A stretch of DNA of 64,000 nucleotides from Bradyrhizobium sp. CCBAU 51627 (GTDB lineage: Bacteria; Pseudomonadota; Alphaproteobacteria; Rhizobiales; Xanthobacteraceae), in contig NZ_LBJG01000091.1 of the NCBI RefSeq assembly GCF_028128765.1, positions 124,001-188,000 on the forward strand, read 5' to 3'. Each line of letters begins with the position of its first letter. Positions within the stretch are counted from its first letter, which is position 1. The position numbers and the translations under genes are program-made. Shown piece after piece: positions 1 to 10,081 of this stretch. The notes under the pieces were generated by a model, which saw only the letters and a list, made by a program, of their open reading frames with translations, did no database searches and was not told the origin of the DNA.

Positions 1-551
1 TTGTGCGCAATGGTTTCCACTCGCGTTTCGTCCGCAACGACTGGCTTGTGATAGGCGAGCGAGAGGTGCGCATTACGGTCAAACACGACAACCGGCTTCG
101 CGCCTTCTGTCAACATGCCAGAGGCGAGAATGGGCATGGCTCCGAGGTTAGCGAGCATGACGGTTGAGAAGGCGATTACACGCGCGCGGAACATTTCCGA
201 CAGATTGGCCTCGAGCTCTGCCAGCAAATCGAAGTTGAGTCGGGTTCGAGCGCAAGACCAGTGCAATGATCGATGCGCCTCGATCGCGTCGATCGCGCCA
301 GATACGATCATAGGATGATTGTCCAGCCCCAGATAGGAACACCGCACAAAATCAATTATCTCCTGCCGATCATCAAGTGGACCGGTGCCTAACGCAAATG
401 CGCGTCCGGTCGTAGAGCGTCCTTGAACAGCCATGAGACCAGCGGTGTGAGCTGCGTCAAAAAACGACCTGCTCTTGTTGATGACGTACGCGGTGTTCCG
501 AAAGTGGCCTTTCGAGCGACCACCTTCAGGAGGCACGATCTGCTGCTTCAT
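1..551 (-). CDS. Class I/II PLP aminotransferase (alpha-oxoamine synthase-like), 3' part outside window
   Basis: An uninterrupted reading frame enters from the left edge on the minus strand and begins at ATG 551 (another ATG lies at 563; a GGAGAG sits 4-5 bases before 551). The 183 visible residues include the segments LGLDNHPMIVSGAIDAI, LHWSCARTRLNFDLL and GAKPVVVFDRNAHLSLA. These are typical of the N-terminal half of fold-type I PLP enzymes of the KBL/BioF/CqsA kind, which condense an amino acid with an acyl-CoA or act as aminotransferases. The PLP-binding lysine lies beyond the window, so activity cannot be judged. The exact substrate is unknown. A bioB fragment 11 kb away makes a biotin link tempting, but the sequence is not a plain BioF. 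Confidence 0.75.
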   Translation of the reverse strand, partial: MKQQIVPPEGGRSKGHFRNTAYVINKSRSFFDAAHTAGLMAVQGRSTTGRAFALGTGPLDDRQEIIDFVRCSYLGLDNHPMIVSGAIDAIEAHRSLHWSCARTRLNFDLLAELEANLSEMFRARVIAFSTVMLANLGAMPILASGMLTEGAKPVVVFDRNAHLSLAYHKPVVADETRVETIAH

Positions 552-1183
552 GTCGCTCTCCATTCCCTCTGCAGGCGTGCGCTCCAGGCTGCTTATTAGG
601 TACGGTACACGCTCTCGCGAAGTCGGGCGGGCTCTCTACATATCGCGAGAAAGAGCCTTGTCGGATCTTAAGAGCCGGGACCTTACACATGGCAGGTCGA
701 TCTCGCAGCTACTCGATCGAATAGGGCGCTGCAGTGCTCAACGGGCTTGCAAATGAGCGCCGTCCGGAACTGAGCTATCAAGTCGATTCGCCCCTATTTG
801 AACCGAACGGCGCTGCATCGTTTTACCGACGCGCCTGCCAGTCAGCGCTTCGGTCAGCTTGGCACCTTGAGAGAGAGTTTTTGCGGTGCCGTCCACCCGA
901 TGCAGCGCCATCACGACAGATTGTCGCATCTGCAAGCGCACGCTTGATGCCGCCGCAATTTCGAACAGTCCAGAGATCTCTCACATCAAGAACGATCGCT
1001 ACACTCTGTGTATAACGCTCGTACGCGCCTGTCAGCGACAGGCGCGAAGCCATTCTGATCTGCAAATGCGCAACCAACGGGATACCAAGCAGACGTCGGC
1101 CGCCGGCTTCGACGGAGTGATCGCCTTCCCGGACGGCGATGCAACACTTTGGCGTAGCCTTCGCTGGCGCCACGAGTCGTTCC
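552..1183. other. Gene-free stretch upstream of the aminotransferase
   Basis: About 630 bases between the aminotransferase start and the end of the class III aminotransferase pseudogene. Open frames of 60-125 codons exist on both strands, but none has a ribosome site or a recognisable motif. It should contain the promoter of the leftward aminotransferase gene. I see no other feature. Confidence 0.4.
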
Positions 1184-2605
1184 TCTATGTTTTCCAGCAC
1201 ACTTGATGGCTATGGAGAAAGGCTGCAAATACATCAACGACCAGCTCAGGGTCGGCGCGAGTCATGGTTGTTGACGTGGAAGCCGCGGCGTCGTGCGAGA
1301 ACATGATGCCGCTTTCCACAAGGAAGTGCGCAAGCTACTTCATGAGTTTAGATGCGCTGTGCGAGGGATAGGCTTCGCGATTGTCATTCGGGACTTCTGC
1401 CGTCGGATGAATTCGAAATAGTGAGGCCGCTCAGGTAACGCAGATCGGCGCTCTCCTTTTTGAGATAGCTCGAGCAATCCCGTCCCAAACAACATACCCA
1501 AGCTCGTCAAGGCTTGCGAAAGCCCCATGATCGAGAAAGCTGTTATAGAGAGAGGATTGACTGACAATGTCCCGCCTTGGGGAAGTAGAGGCCGGTCGCT
1601 GAGGCGCCGAATACTCTCATCACCTCCTCCCGCCCTCCGATTGCTCCAATTGGCAAACCGCCGCCGATGATCTTGCCCGTCGTGATGAGGTCCGTAACAA
1701 GGCCATACAACGCGGACGCTCCCGAGAACTCTGGCCGAGATTCAGAACCTCATCAGCAACGACGAGAACGCCGTTCTTGCGAGCTGGATCTTGAACCGCT
1801 GCAACAAATTCAGGCTTGGGCGCAGCTTGACCACCACGGCTTGGCATCGGGTCTACAATGCCTGCAGCAAGGCTGCGCCCATGACACGACAGTAATTGGC
1901 GTGCGCTCTCAGCCTTGGCGCTGCGGAATCCAATTGTCTGCGGTCGCCGCGACACTCACCTCAGCCCAGTCGTAAGCACCATGACACGCGCCCTCAACCT
2001 TGCGATTTTCGAACGACCAGTGAACGCACGCGCAGCCTTAACCGCAAACAGCACGGCCTCCGTCCCCGTGTTGACAAAGCGAACGCGCCTCAACCTGCGG
2101 AATGCAGTGACGCAATAATTCGGCCATGTCGAATTCGCTCTCGGTTGGATTTGCGAAATAGGTGTCACCGCGCCGAAGTTGGCGCTTCCACCACGGGCGC
2201 GAAAGCGTGGCCGTGTATCAAGGATCGTAAAGTTGCCATTGAGATCGAGAAACTGGTTATCGTCGATATCGAATAGATAGCTGCCTATTCCGTGCTCGAT
2301 ATACAGTGGACCCGAATCGCTCGATTCGTACTCGCAACGTGCCGTCAGGGAACACCCTTAATGCGCGAGCGAAGCTGTCTTTGAATTTTCGCCCGAGCTG
2401 CTAGAGTCCTACCACTATACCTCACTGGTACGCTGTTCCCGTTATTAGTTGACTCAGATCGAGCGCGCACGTTCGCCAGCCAGTCGCGAATTGTCTCCGG
2501 AGCATCAGCGCTCCTTCTCCTTGCGAGGCGCGACATTTCCGTCGTAGCGCTAGCCGCCGACATTTTCACAGTGATTGCCCCGTGTATGCCGGAGCGTTGA
2601 TACAC
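1184..2605 (-). pseudogene. Decayed class III (glutamate-1-semialdehyde-type) aminotransferase
   Basis: Family segments occur in the right order but in different frames. N-terminal FPDGTLRVRIER is near 2345. GPLYIEHGIGSYLFDID near 2310 and RVRFVNTGTEAVLFAVKAAR near 2080 follow. VADEVLNLGQ, containing the PLP-contacting Asp, is near 1750. GTLSVNPLSITAF is near 1560, and a C-terminal FLVESGIMFSHDAAAS stretch ends at a TAG at 1184. At least four frame changes and an internal stop near 1340 break it. The total span (about 470 codons) fits an undeleted aminotransferase of this family, so decay was by point indels rather than truncation. Intact members move amino groups to or from semialdehydes using PLP. 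The gene is surely non-functional. Confidence 0.8.
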
Positions 2606-2634
2606 GAGTGGCTAGCGTGGCTCATTTCCTGTCT

Positions 2635-3366
2635 TTAGCAATGTAGTGCCGAGACACCCCAGCACAATGCCACTTCACTTCTTTCGTGACGATTGATAAG
2701 ACCTTCCAACTCTTCACCAGTCAACCAGACAAATAGATCGTCGGCGACAATATTCTCCCGTACGAGATGCAGCACCGACCCGCCTGGCTCACAATGCAAA
2801 TGTCCATACTGCGCAAGAACGCCCTTAGTCAGTAGCCAGCGCTCTGGAAGTCCTACGAGGAAGTCGGGAGCCCACATAGAGAACGACACGCCACGCAACA
2901 CTGCAGCCATGATCTCAGGCATGCGCTGCCCTCGAAAGTCTTTGCGCAACCAAAAATCTCCGTGATACGCTACTTTTCCATTAATCTTCTTCGCACTTGG
3001 CGCCGTGCAACTACAACGATCCTCAGGGTGCGCCTGTGTCGCAGGATCAGCATAGAATGCCTTCAGGGATTCAAGATGCTCTGCAAAATTGCTGTGCGAA
3101 AGGTCAAACAGCCGCGCTGCCTGCACAAGCACGACTTCATCGTTCTTGTCGAGGCCGATCATCCAGTATCCCTCACCCGGTTTAATGGGAGAGCGATCCG
3201 GGCAGAAAGTCGGATATGTCGGCCCTTTAGTCGGCAGCGCTTTTGTAATCGATACATACTTTTGAAAGTCGAATCCGATCGAGAGCTTGATGCCTTTCTG
3301 AGCAGCGGCTTCGTCATATCCTCGAAGGAAGCGCGAGACGTTCAAAGGGTTAACTAGGCGTTTCAT
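2635..3366 (-). CDS. Unknown 243-244-residue protein
   Basis: Intact frame from ATG 3366 (an upstream TTG at 3372 is in frame; an AGGA lies about 13 bases before the ATG). The protein is soluble-looking, has no signal peptide or membrane segment, and has even composition with aromatic residues spread throughout (GYWMIGLDKNDEVVLVQAAR, YHGDFWLRKDFRGQRMPEI). The R-x-x-R-G-Q-R-M stretch and the alternating strand pattern faintly recall a GNAT-like acyltransferase fold, but no acetyl-CoA loop is clear. It runs in the same direction as its decayed neighbour, 29 bases away. I do not recognise the family and assign no function. Confidence 0.65.
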   Translation of the reverse strand: MKRLVNPLNVSRFLRGYDEAAAQKGIKLSIGFDFQKYVSITKALPTKGPTYPTFCPDRSPIKPGEGYWMIGLDKNDEVVLVQAARLFDLSHSNFAEHLESLKAFYADPATQAHPEDRCSCTAPSAKKINGKVAYHGDFWLRKDFRGQRMPEIMAAVLRGVSFSMWAPDFLVGLPERWLLTKGVLAQYGHLHCEPGGSVLHLVRENIVADDLFVWLTGEELEGLINRHERSEVALCWGVSALHC

Positions 3367-3851
3367 CTGCAAACTATCCTGTTATGGTCAGCCGCGCCAC
3401 AGACTGAACGGCAAGTTCACGATACAGGCTGGTCATGGATCAGGTCACTACCAACTCCGGTAAGGATGACGGAGAACGAGGAAATGGAGTTGGTACGATC
3501 AACATCAGGCGAGCTACGGCATGACTCGCCGACGCGCAGGTCGATTCGGGTAATCGGCTACTGCGATGATGTGTCAGAAGCGACCTGCTTTAGACTGCTA
3601 GAACACCATCCTTCTCCGAGCACAATGCTTTCTGAACGCGCTTTGGTTTCGCGAAGGCAGCGCGAGAGATCCGGCTGCGGGCCCGCAGCGCCTCTGTTTT
3701 GGAAAGCCGAACGCGCTGTTCCGTAAATCGAAAGGTCCGCTTAAGCTTTATCCAAGGGGTGTGTCACTCTTTTTTTGACCGTTTTATTCAAGCGTCACGT
3801 GTAGAAGGCGGTCGAGCAGTCACGGTAGGCCGAACAACGAAAGATCAATGG
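3367..3851. other. Gene-free stretch
   Basis: Roughly 485 bases. A short plus-strand frame (3466-3726) has no ribosome site and no familiar sequence. It probably holds the promoter of the unknown gene to its left and the 3' end region of the crotonase to its right. No clear terminator hairpin was found. Confidence 0.35.
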
Positions 3852-4742
3852 TTATTGGTACTCCCGCTCAGTCCACCATGGAAAGAAATCCGGTAGATCG
3901 TCCGGTACCCTGTCTTTGAACACCGCCGGCCGCTTTTCCAGAAACGCCATGACGCCTTCCTTGGCGTCGGCGGAGCGGCCGCGCGAATACATGCTGCGGC
4001 TTTCGATCTTATGAGCTTCCATCGGATCATCGGCGCCTAACATGCGCCACATCAGCTGCCGGATCATCGTGATCGATACTGGCGAGGTCTTGTCCGTGAT
4101 CTCGTGGGCGAGGGCACGAGCGGTCGGCAATAGTCGATCGGCACGCACGATCTTGCTAACCAGGCGGCCGGCAAGCGCTTCCTTCGCCGTAAATATCCGC
4201 CCCGTGTAAGACCATTCGAGTGCCTGCGCTATGCCGACGACGCGAGGCAAAAACCAGCTAGAGGCTCCTTCTGAGACCAAGCCACGCTGGGAGAACACAA
4301 AGCCAAAGCGTGCGGCGTCGGACGCGATCCGAATGTCCATCGCAAGCTGCATGGTCACGCCCATGCCGACGGCGGGTCCGTTCACAGCAGCGATCACAGG
4401 CTTGAGAGATCTGAATATCCGCATCGCAATTTTGCCGCCTCCGTCGCTGACTGAGGGATCGCTGTAATCCACCCTCCCATCGGGCAACCGCTTCACCGGT
4501 CCGCGCCGCACGTCACGATCGAACGTATCGGCCCCAAGGGAAAGGTCGGCGCCAGCACAGAAGCCGCGGCCTTCGCCGGTCACAATTATCGCGAGGACGT
4601 CACTGTCTCCGTCGGCACGGTCGAAGGCATCTACAATTTCGCGCTCCATAAGGGAGTTGCACGCGTTTAGCTTCTCCGGCCGGTTCAACGTAAGCGTGAG
4701 GATTCGCTCAGCAATCTCATACTTGATCGTCTCGTACGCCAT
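3852..4742 (-). CDS. Enoyl-CoA hydratase/isomerase (crotonase) family protein
   Basis: A 296-residue crotonase-fold protein. The first oxyanion-hole segment is GEGRGFCAGADLS (about residues 55-67) and the second is NGPAVGMGVTMQLAMDIRIA (about 120-140). It is followed by SQRGLVSEGASSWFLPRVVG, which carries a catalytic-type Glu. These enzymes hydrate or isomerise acyl-CoA double bonds in the cytosol. The start is ATG 4742 with an AGGTGAAAG ribosome site. It follows the EctB-like aminotransferase by 42 bases on the same strand, so the two are probably co-transcribed. Length is slightly above the usual 260 because of an insert near residues 75-95 and a longer C-terminus. The physiological acyl-CoA is unknown. 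Confidence 0.88.
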   Translation of the reverse strand: MAYETIKYEIAERILTLTLNRPEKLNACNSLMEREIVDAFDRADGDSDVLAIIVTGEGRGFCAGADLSLGADTFDRDVRRGPVKRLPDGRVDYSDPSVSDGGGKIAMRIFRSLKPVIAAVNGPAVGMGVTMQLAMDIRIASDAARFGFVFSQRGLVSEGASSWFLPRVVGIAQALEWSYTGRIFTAKEALAGRLVSKIVRADRLLPTARALAHEITDKTSPVSITMIRQLMWRMLGADDPMEAHKIESRSMYSRGRSADAKEGVMAFLEKRPAVFKDRVPDDLPDFFPWWTEREYQ

Positions 4743-4784
4743 AGCATTTCTTTCACCTATTGGAGACCCAAGTCTTGACCCAGG

Positions 4785-6077
4785 TCAGGACGGCCTAATC
4801 TGTTTCAGCGCTTCGTCCAATGAATGCTCGAATATCTCGAGACCATCATTCAGTGTTTCAGAGTCGATCGTGAGTGCAGGCAGGAATTTAATAACCTGAT
4901 CGACAGGTCCGCATCGTTCAACAATCAATCCTTTTTCGAAGGCCTTGCATGCGATAGTTGCCGCAAGTTCTGGCATTTCACAATCAAACCCCAAGGCCAT
5001 TCCGCGCCCTCGAACGGAAAATCTGTTTCCATACTGGGTCGCTATGGCCTCAAGTCGATGGCGCATAGCTTCTCCCGTTCGCTGAACTCCCTGTGAGAAG
5101 ATATCGTCCTGCCAATATAGGTCTAGTGCTGCCGTTGCGGATACGAGCGCGAGGTTATTTCCTCGAAATGTGCCTGTGTGCTCGCCTGGCTGCCATGCGT
5201 CACACTCCTCCTTGATCAACAACATGGACAGCGGCAGACCGTAGCCACTCAGCGACTTCGACAAAACGACGATATCTGGCGACAACTCTGCGAACTCGAA
5301 GCTAAAAAACTCGCCTGTGCGACCACAGCCCATCTGGATGTCGTCAACTATGAGCAGCGCGCCGGCGTTCGTCGCAATAGTTTGGATCGACTGCAGCCAC
5401 TCCTTGCGCGCTACGTTTATGCCGCCTTCTCCCTGAACGGTTTCGAGAAGAATGGCGGCTGGACGATCAAGGCCACTGCTCTCGTCCTTCAGCAATTTTT
5501 GCAAATATTCCGCTGAATCGACGTCGGGCCCAAGGTAACCATCGTAAGGCATGAAAGTTACGCCTGACAAGGAGACGCCGCTGGCTGTGCGATAATAACG
5601 ATTACCGCTCGCGGCAATCGCTCCTAAGCTCATTCCATGATAGCCATTCGTGAAAGAGATTATATTCTGACGTCCTGTGACCTTGCGCGAGAGCTTTATT
5701 GCTGCCTCGATAGCATTGGCGCCGGTCGGCCCTGTAAATTGGAAGCGGTATTGCAGATCACGTCTTCGAAGTATGAGAGAGTTGAAAGTCTCCATGAACT
5801 CCAGCTTCGCTGGAGTGGCCATGTCCAGGCCGTGGATTACGGCATCGGATGCCAGGTAGTCGACAACAGCAGCTTTGAGCCGGTGATTGTTGTGGCCGTA
5901 GTTGAGAGTTCCAGCACCGCAGAGGAAGTCGACGACCTTTCGGCCATCCTCCGTCAGCATGATTGAGCCGCACGCTCGGGAGAAAATGGCCGGAAACGAA
6001 CGTGAATACGCGCGCACGCGAGATTCCAGCGCTTCCAACGTTTCCATGTTGCGTGACACGCTTGTCGCTCTAGCCAT
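4785..6077 (-). CDS. Class III aminotransferase, EctB-like (diaminobutyrate--2-oxoglutarate type)
   Basis: A 430-residue fold-type I PLP enzyme. Visible signatures are FLCGAGTLNYGHNN near the N-terminus, FTNGYHGMSLGA, LLIVDDIQMGCGRTG with the PLP-contacting Asp, and VVLSKSLSGYGLPLS with the Schiff-base lysine, followed by HTGTFRGNNLA. The wording is that of diaminobutyrate aminotransferases (EctB/DoeD/RhbA), which interconvert aspartate semialdehyde and 2,4-diaminobutyrate. Start ATG 6077 has GGAGAG ten bases upstream. No ectA or ectC lies nearby, so ectoine synthesis is not supported. M24 proteins at 23 and 33 kb resemble ectoine hydrolase, so a role in ectoine-type or diamine breakdown is possible but unproven. 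It is followed closely by the crotonase. Confidence 0.88.
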   Translation of the reverse strand: MARATSVSRNMETLEALESRVRAYSRSFPAIFSRACGSIMLTEDGRKVVDFLCGAGTLNYGHNNHRLKAAVVDYLASDAVIHGLDMATPAKLEFMETFNSLILRRRDLQYRFQFTGPTGANAIEAAIKLSRKVTGRQNIISFTNGYHGMSLGAIAASGNRYYRTASGVSLSGVTFMPYDGYLGPDVDSAEYLQKLLKDESSGLDRPAAILLETVQGEGGINVARKEWLQSIQTIATNAGALLIVDDIQMGCGRTGEFFSFEFAELSPDIVVLSKSLSGYGLPLSMLLIKEECDAWQPGEHTGTFRGNNLALVSATAALDLYWQDDIFSQGVQRTGEAMRHRLEAIATQYGNRFSVRGRGMALGFDCEMPELAATIACKAFEKGLIVERCGPVDQVIKFLPALTIDSETLNDGLEIFEHSLDEALKQIRPS

Positions 6078-6890
6078 GCGCCGCTCTCCAACAAGCGAGT
6101 GGTTAAACGAATGGGCAGGCCTAGCTCAGCATGATCACGCTCTCCGGAGGCCTTCCTCCCGGGCTAACTACCTGAGATGGGGGAACAAAGAACCTACCAA
6201 GACTTGTAGGGGCGCTGTGGGCAAGACCCTGGCATCCTGTCATTTAACGGGTGCTTTCAACTTCGGACAATTGGACCATCTTCATGAAAAGGCACCTGTG
6301 AGCTCGGGTGTCGCCATGCATAGTTACATAGTTTTGATGGCCGGCCCGGTCATCCGCTGAAGCGGCGAGCTTGCGACCGCAGGTCCTGGCTGTTTATATG
6401 AACAGTGCCCTGAGTTTCTGAAATAGCTCCAAGCTCAGTTGCTTGAGCAGAGAAAGGTCCACGCCGCAAGGCGCCTTGTCTGTACGCATGCGCTTCCGCA
6501 ACAGCCTGCATTGGCGCAGATAAGATCGACGTCTTGTGACCGCCGATGTTGTGGGACGAGCGGCCGCTCGTGTTCTTGCTACGGCTCGCCCATTTCGTCA
6601 CGCGCGGGCGATTGATCCGAAGCGCTTCGGCAATCGAGCAAAACGGGCTCATGGGCATCGGCACGCCTCAAGGCTCCTCGGCGGACCTCTTCCAAGTTGG
6701 GTTGTGTCACCCATTGCCGGCCATCTTTGCCCAGCATCGGCCGTCATTCAGATAGCGCTCCCTGGTCGTCCTGCTCCGATAGCAACAACGTGCGAGCAGC
6801 ATACAAAACGGGCTTTGCAGAATACGTGTATGACGGACAGCCGCTCCAGCAAGCGTCACTGTTTGTGATTCGTGACATCGCGCGGTCCTC
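6078..6890. other. Gene-free stretch, possibly decayed DNA
   Basis: About 810 bases between two leftward genes. Frames of 60-110 codons occur on both strands (for example 6350-6664 minus and 6546-6755 plus), but none carries a recognisable domain or ribosome site. It contains the promoter of the EctB-like gene at its left end. I could not identify a parent gene for the rest. Confidence 0.35.
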
Positions 6891-9335
6891 TCAATACAAG
6901 GTGTGTTCAGGATTTGTGAGTTCCGCCTGGGAAAGCATCGACGTACCAATAATGTGATCCCTGGCCAATTGCTCGATCTCGGTATCGGAGAGCCCGAGAA
7001 GCCCTGATAGGATTTCTACGTTATGTTGTCCGAGGGTCGGCGCTGCCGTACGAATCGGATAGGGGGTCGCGTTCTCACGAATTGGCATCGACGGCTGCGG
7101 GTGCAATCCCAAGAAGGCGCGGTTCACTTCCTGCAGAAATGAGCGCGAGCCGAGATGTGGGTCCTTGAGCATATCAATTGGCAGGCGGGCTGTACCCGCG
7201 GCAACCCTTACCGCCTGCAATTCAAACATGGCCTGATCCGCATCGCGGGCGGCGGTCCAGATTTCGATGCCCCTCTCGATATCATCCTGGATAGCGCGGC
7301 GGGCTTCGGGTGACTTCAGAGATGGGTCCTTGGCCCAGTCCGGTCGGCCGATAAGGGTGGCAAGCCTCTGCCACATGGCCGCGTCCGTAGCCGCTACTAT
7401 GATCCAGTTGTCCTCACCCGCGCATCGGAAACAGCCGTGTGGAACGTGCTGCGGATGCCGGTTTCCATACTTAGGCGGCGGCATACCATCGATCGAGTGA
7501 ACCGTCATCCATGGGGCTACGAACGGCATCATGCATTCGATTTGCGACAGATCAATGAATTGACCTTGCCCGGTCTTGCGGGCGTGAATCAAGGCGACCA
7601 GAACTGCAGCGCAGCCATTCAACCCGCCAACGGGATCGCCAAAAGCGATGTGGCTCATGACCGGCAGTCCACCGGCGGTTCCGATCACGCCAGGAAGCCC
7701 TGAGCCCTGCTCAAGAGTCGAACCGTACGCCCGGCAGTCGCGATGGATGCTGTTCGTCCCAAAAGCCGACATCGACATCATGACCAGCCGGGGGTTGAGG
7801 GTTCTGAGTACGTCATAGCCCAGCCCCAGCTTCGGCAGCACGTCGACTGAATAATTGGCGACGGCAATATCGGCTCGTTCCAACAACCGCTTGGCAAGCG
7901 CAAGGCCCTGCGGACGCTTCAGATCGAGCGTCATGCCGCGCTTGTTGCGGTTCATAATGCAGAAGCACGGCGCCCTTTCGTACATCTGATCTTCCAGGTA
8001 GCCAGGGGGTCTATCAACGCCACGCCACCAATCCGGATATTGGATCGCCTCGATCTTGATGACATCCGCACCAAGATCAGCCAGTGTGCGCGTACATAAC
8101 GGTCCTGCCCAACCCATCGTGAAGTCCACCACGCGGACCCCCTGCAAAGGGAGCGGGTACGAATCTGTGCAACCCCGCGATGATCGCGGAATGCTCGGCT
8201 CGGCTGGTCGTACATCACCACGACGCTGTTGTTCACCCATCTCCGGAACCTGTCCTCCCGGACGAGGCGGTGTCAACGTCAGCCGCTGCATCGAGCCCAC
8301 GGTCTTTCCCACCTCTTCGCCAAGGCGAACGCGCACGACTGCACCGCTGGCTATCTTTTCTGCATCCTGGAGCAAATCCGACACTTGAGGCACTGGAACG
8401 ATTGGAAGTTTGCGCTTCAGTCCTTCCGCAAACCACTCTTGGGCTGTCCGCATCTTCAGCCTCGGGACTAACTCTCGATCGATATGATCCATGTGCTGAA
8501 GACGACCTGCGTTAGAGGCAAGATCTGAACGATCGCGTAGCTCAAAGAGGCCAAGCATTTCGCAGAAGTCGCGCCACTGCTTTGGAGTTACGGCTGAAAT
8601 GCCGAGCCAGCCTTCTTTTGTGTCATAGATGCCGACCGGGAAGTTCGGCCAGAAGCGATTAACGCCGATCCGACGCATCACATCGCCGCGCGCAAATGCC
8701 TCGAACATCAGATACTCGGTCGGAGCGAGGATCGCTTCGAAAAAGCTCAGTGACCACGACCGAGCCCCCCCACCCTGCATTCGCGCAACCGCCGAAGAAG
8801 CCGCCGCGATGAAGCCCCATAAACCGGCTAGGATACCCGCCTGAAAATCCGGGGCGTGCGACGGCGGGCCTTCGGACGGTCCGACCAGCTTTACGAAACC
8901 GGCTAGTGCGCGCACCGTAGAATCAGTCGCGGCGAATCTCGCGTACGGCCCCTCGCCGCCGAACCAGCTGGCTTGGAGATAGATCAAGCCGGAGCATCGT
9001 TGCCGGATGGCAGCAATATCAATGACCGGGCAGTCAGCGGCATCAACATCGCGTCCATCGATCAGAATGTCGCACTTTTCAATCAATGCCGTCAGCCGTC
9101 TGATCGCATCTGGGGCCGCGGGATCAATGATAACGCTGGACTTGTTGAAATTCAGGAATGCGAACCATGCGCTCTGCCCACCAGGCGTAAGCGGCGCGCT
9201 TTGGCGAAGTGGATCACCTGACGGCGGCTCGACCTTTTGAACATCGGCACCGAAATCGGCGAACAACCGCGCGCAATAGCTGGTCCCGGCCGAGCTACCA
9301 ATTTCGACGACCCGCAGATCGGATAAGACTTCCAT
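6891..9335 (-). CDS. Fused double CaiB/BaiF (family III) CoA-transferase
   Basis: One frame encodes two consecutive family III CoA-transferase domains of about 390 and 410 residues, each starting with the same strand-helix motif (LRVVEIGSSAGTSYCARLFADFG and GVRVVDFTMGWAGPLC...LGADVIKIE). Normal members are about 400 residues and work as interlocked dimers, moving CoA between acids through an aspartyl-CoA intermediate. The first domain has an Asp at the expected position (AATDSTVRALAG, residue 138 from this start). The second has Gly there (RAYGSTLEQGSG), so only the first half looks catalytic by the classic mechanism. The frame is open from a TTG at 9395, but the domain begins at ATG 9335, which I prefer. 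The linker (about residues 380-420) is Arg/Pro-rich. Confidence 0.88.
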   Translation of the reverse strand: MEVLSDLRVVEIGSSAGTSYCARLFADFGADVQKVEPPSGDPLRQSAPLTPGGQSAWFAFLNFNKSSVIIDPAAPDAIRRLTALIEKCDILIDGRDVDAADCPVIDIAAIRQRCSGLIYLQASWFGGEGPYARFAATDSTVRALAGFVKLVGPSEGPPSHAPDFQAGILAGLWGFIAAASSAVARMQGGGARSWSLSFFEAILAPTEYLMFEAFARGDVMRRIGVNRFWPNFPVGIYDTKEGWLGISAVTPKQWRDFCEMLGLFELRDRSDLASNAGRLQHMDHIDRELVPRLKMRTAQEWFAEGLKRKLPIVPVPQVSDLLQDAEKIASGAVVRVRLGEEVGKTVGSMQRLTLTPPRPGGQVPEMGEQQRRGDVRPAEPSIPRSSRGCTDSYPLPLQGVRVVDFTMGWAGPLCTRTLADLGADVIKIEAIQYPDWWRGVDRPPGYLEDQMYERAPCFCIMNRNKRGMTLDLKRPQGLALAKRLLERADIAVANYSVDVLPKLGLGYDVLRTLNPRLVMMSMSAFGTNSIHRDCRAYGSTLEQGSGLPGVIGTAGGLPVMSHIAFGDPVGGLNGCAAVLVALIHARKTGQGQFIDLSQIECMMPFVAPWMTVHSIDGMPPPKYGNRHPQHVPHGCFRCAGEDNWIIVAATDAAMWQRLATLIGRPDWAKDPSLKSPEARRAIQDDIERGIEIWTAARDADQAMFELQAVRVAAGTARLPIDMLKDPHLGSRSFLQEVNRAFLGLHPQPSMPIRENATPYPIRTAAPTLGQHNVEILSGLLGLSDTEIEQLARDHIIGTSMLSQAELTNPEHTLY

Positions 9336-10081
9336 CGAGAACTCTATTTTCGGGCCATGGTGACGCTTCGAACGTGATTGGCCGCCGCTTACCAAGAGCG
9401 CGGCCCCCTATTGTTGACTGATGTGAGCGTGAACCACTGGCGTACGCCAGACATAAAGGACTACCGCTACATGTGCATTTTGACGTTCCCGATCCTCAGC
9501 AACTGTCGCTGCGTCGCGTCTTTGGCCGATCGATCTAAGCCACCTTTCTTCCATGAGATCCGTTTACTCTTTAATCAGCCCACGAGCTCCATCTCATCAG
9601 AAAGCCGCACTGGCGACTCGATATTAACAATCTCACGCATACTCAATGGTTTGCGAAAATGACTAGACCATTGACTTCACCGCTCGGACAGCTACCAAAT
9701 CAGATAGAGATGAGGTCCGCAGCAAGCGCCTGGTAATCGCGCCAATTACATCGCTTCAAAATAGATTTCGCTTCGCTTGTCGCGTTTAGCCGATGCGACA
9801 ATTCGTCTTCCCGGCCCTTACCAGTTTCTCTCTACGTCTCGGGGCGTTGGAGAGGGCGCGATTCCACCGGTGATCTGCGGCGCAGACGGTTCATCGTCGC
9901 GAGACTTTGCGTGCAGCCACGGTTCGCTTTCGCAAGCACACCAAAGAAAAGTACGTCCTGACACATGTATTGCGCTCTTTGTTGCGATAGTCAGACACTT
10001 ACGCTTGTGCGTCGCGGCAAGCGGGAGGGCGGCAGCTGACCTTGCCTATCCAACCAATCAGGCGGATCTCCGGAGGATAAC
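9336..10081. other. Gene-free stretch
   Basis: About 745 bases. Small plus-strand frames (9378-9662, 9777-10085) lack ribosome sites and known motifs. The left end should hold the promoter of the CoA-transferase gene. Nothing else could be supported. Confidence 0.35.

Noticed and set aside
823..1200. 125-codon minus-strand frame after the class III aminotransferase remnant
   Set aside because: No recognisable family and it overlaps the pseudogene end; codon pattern is weak.
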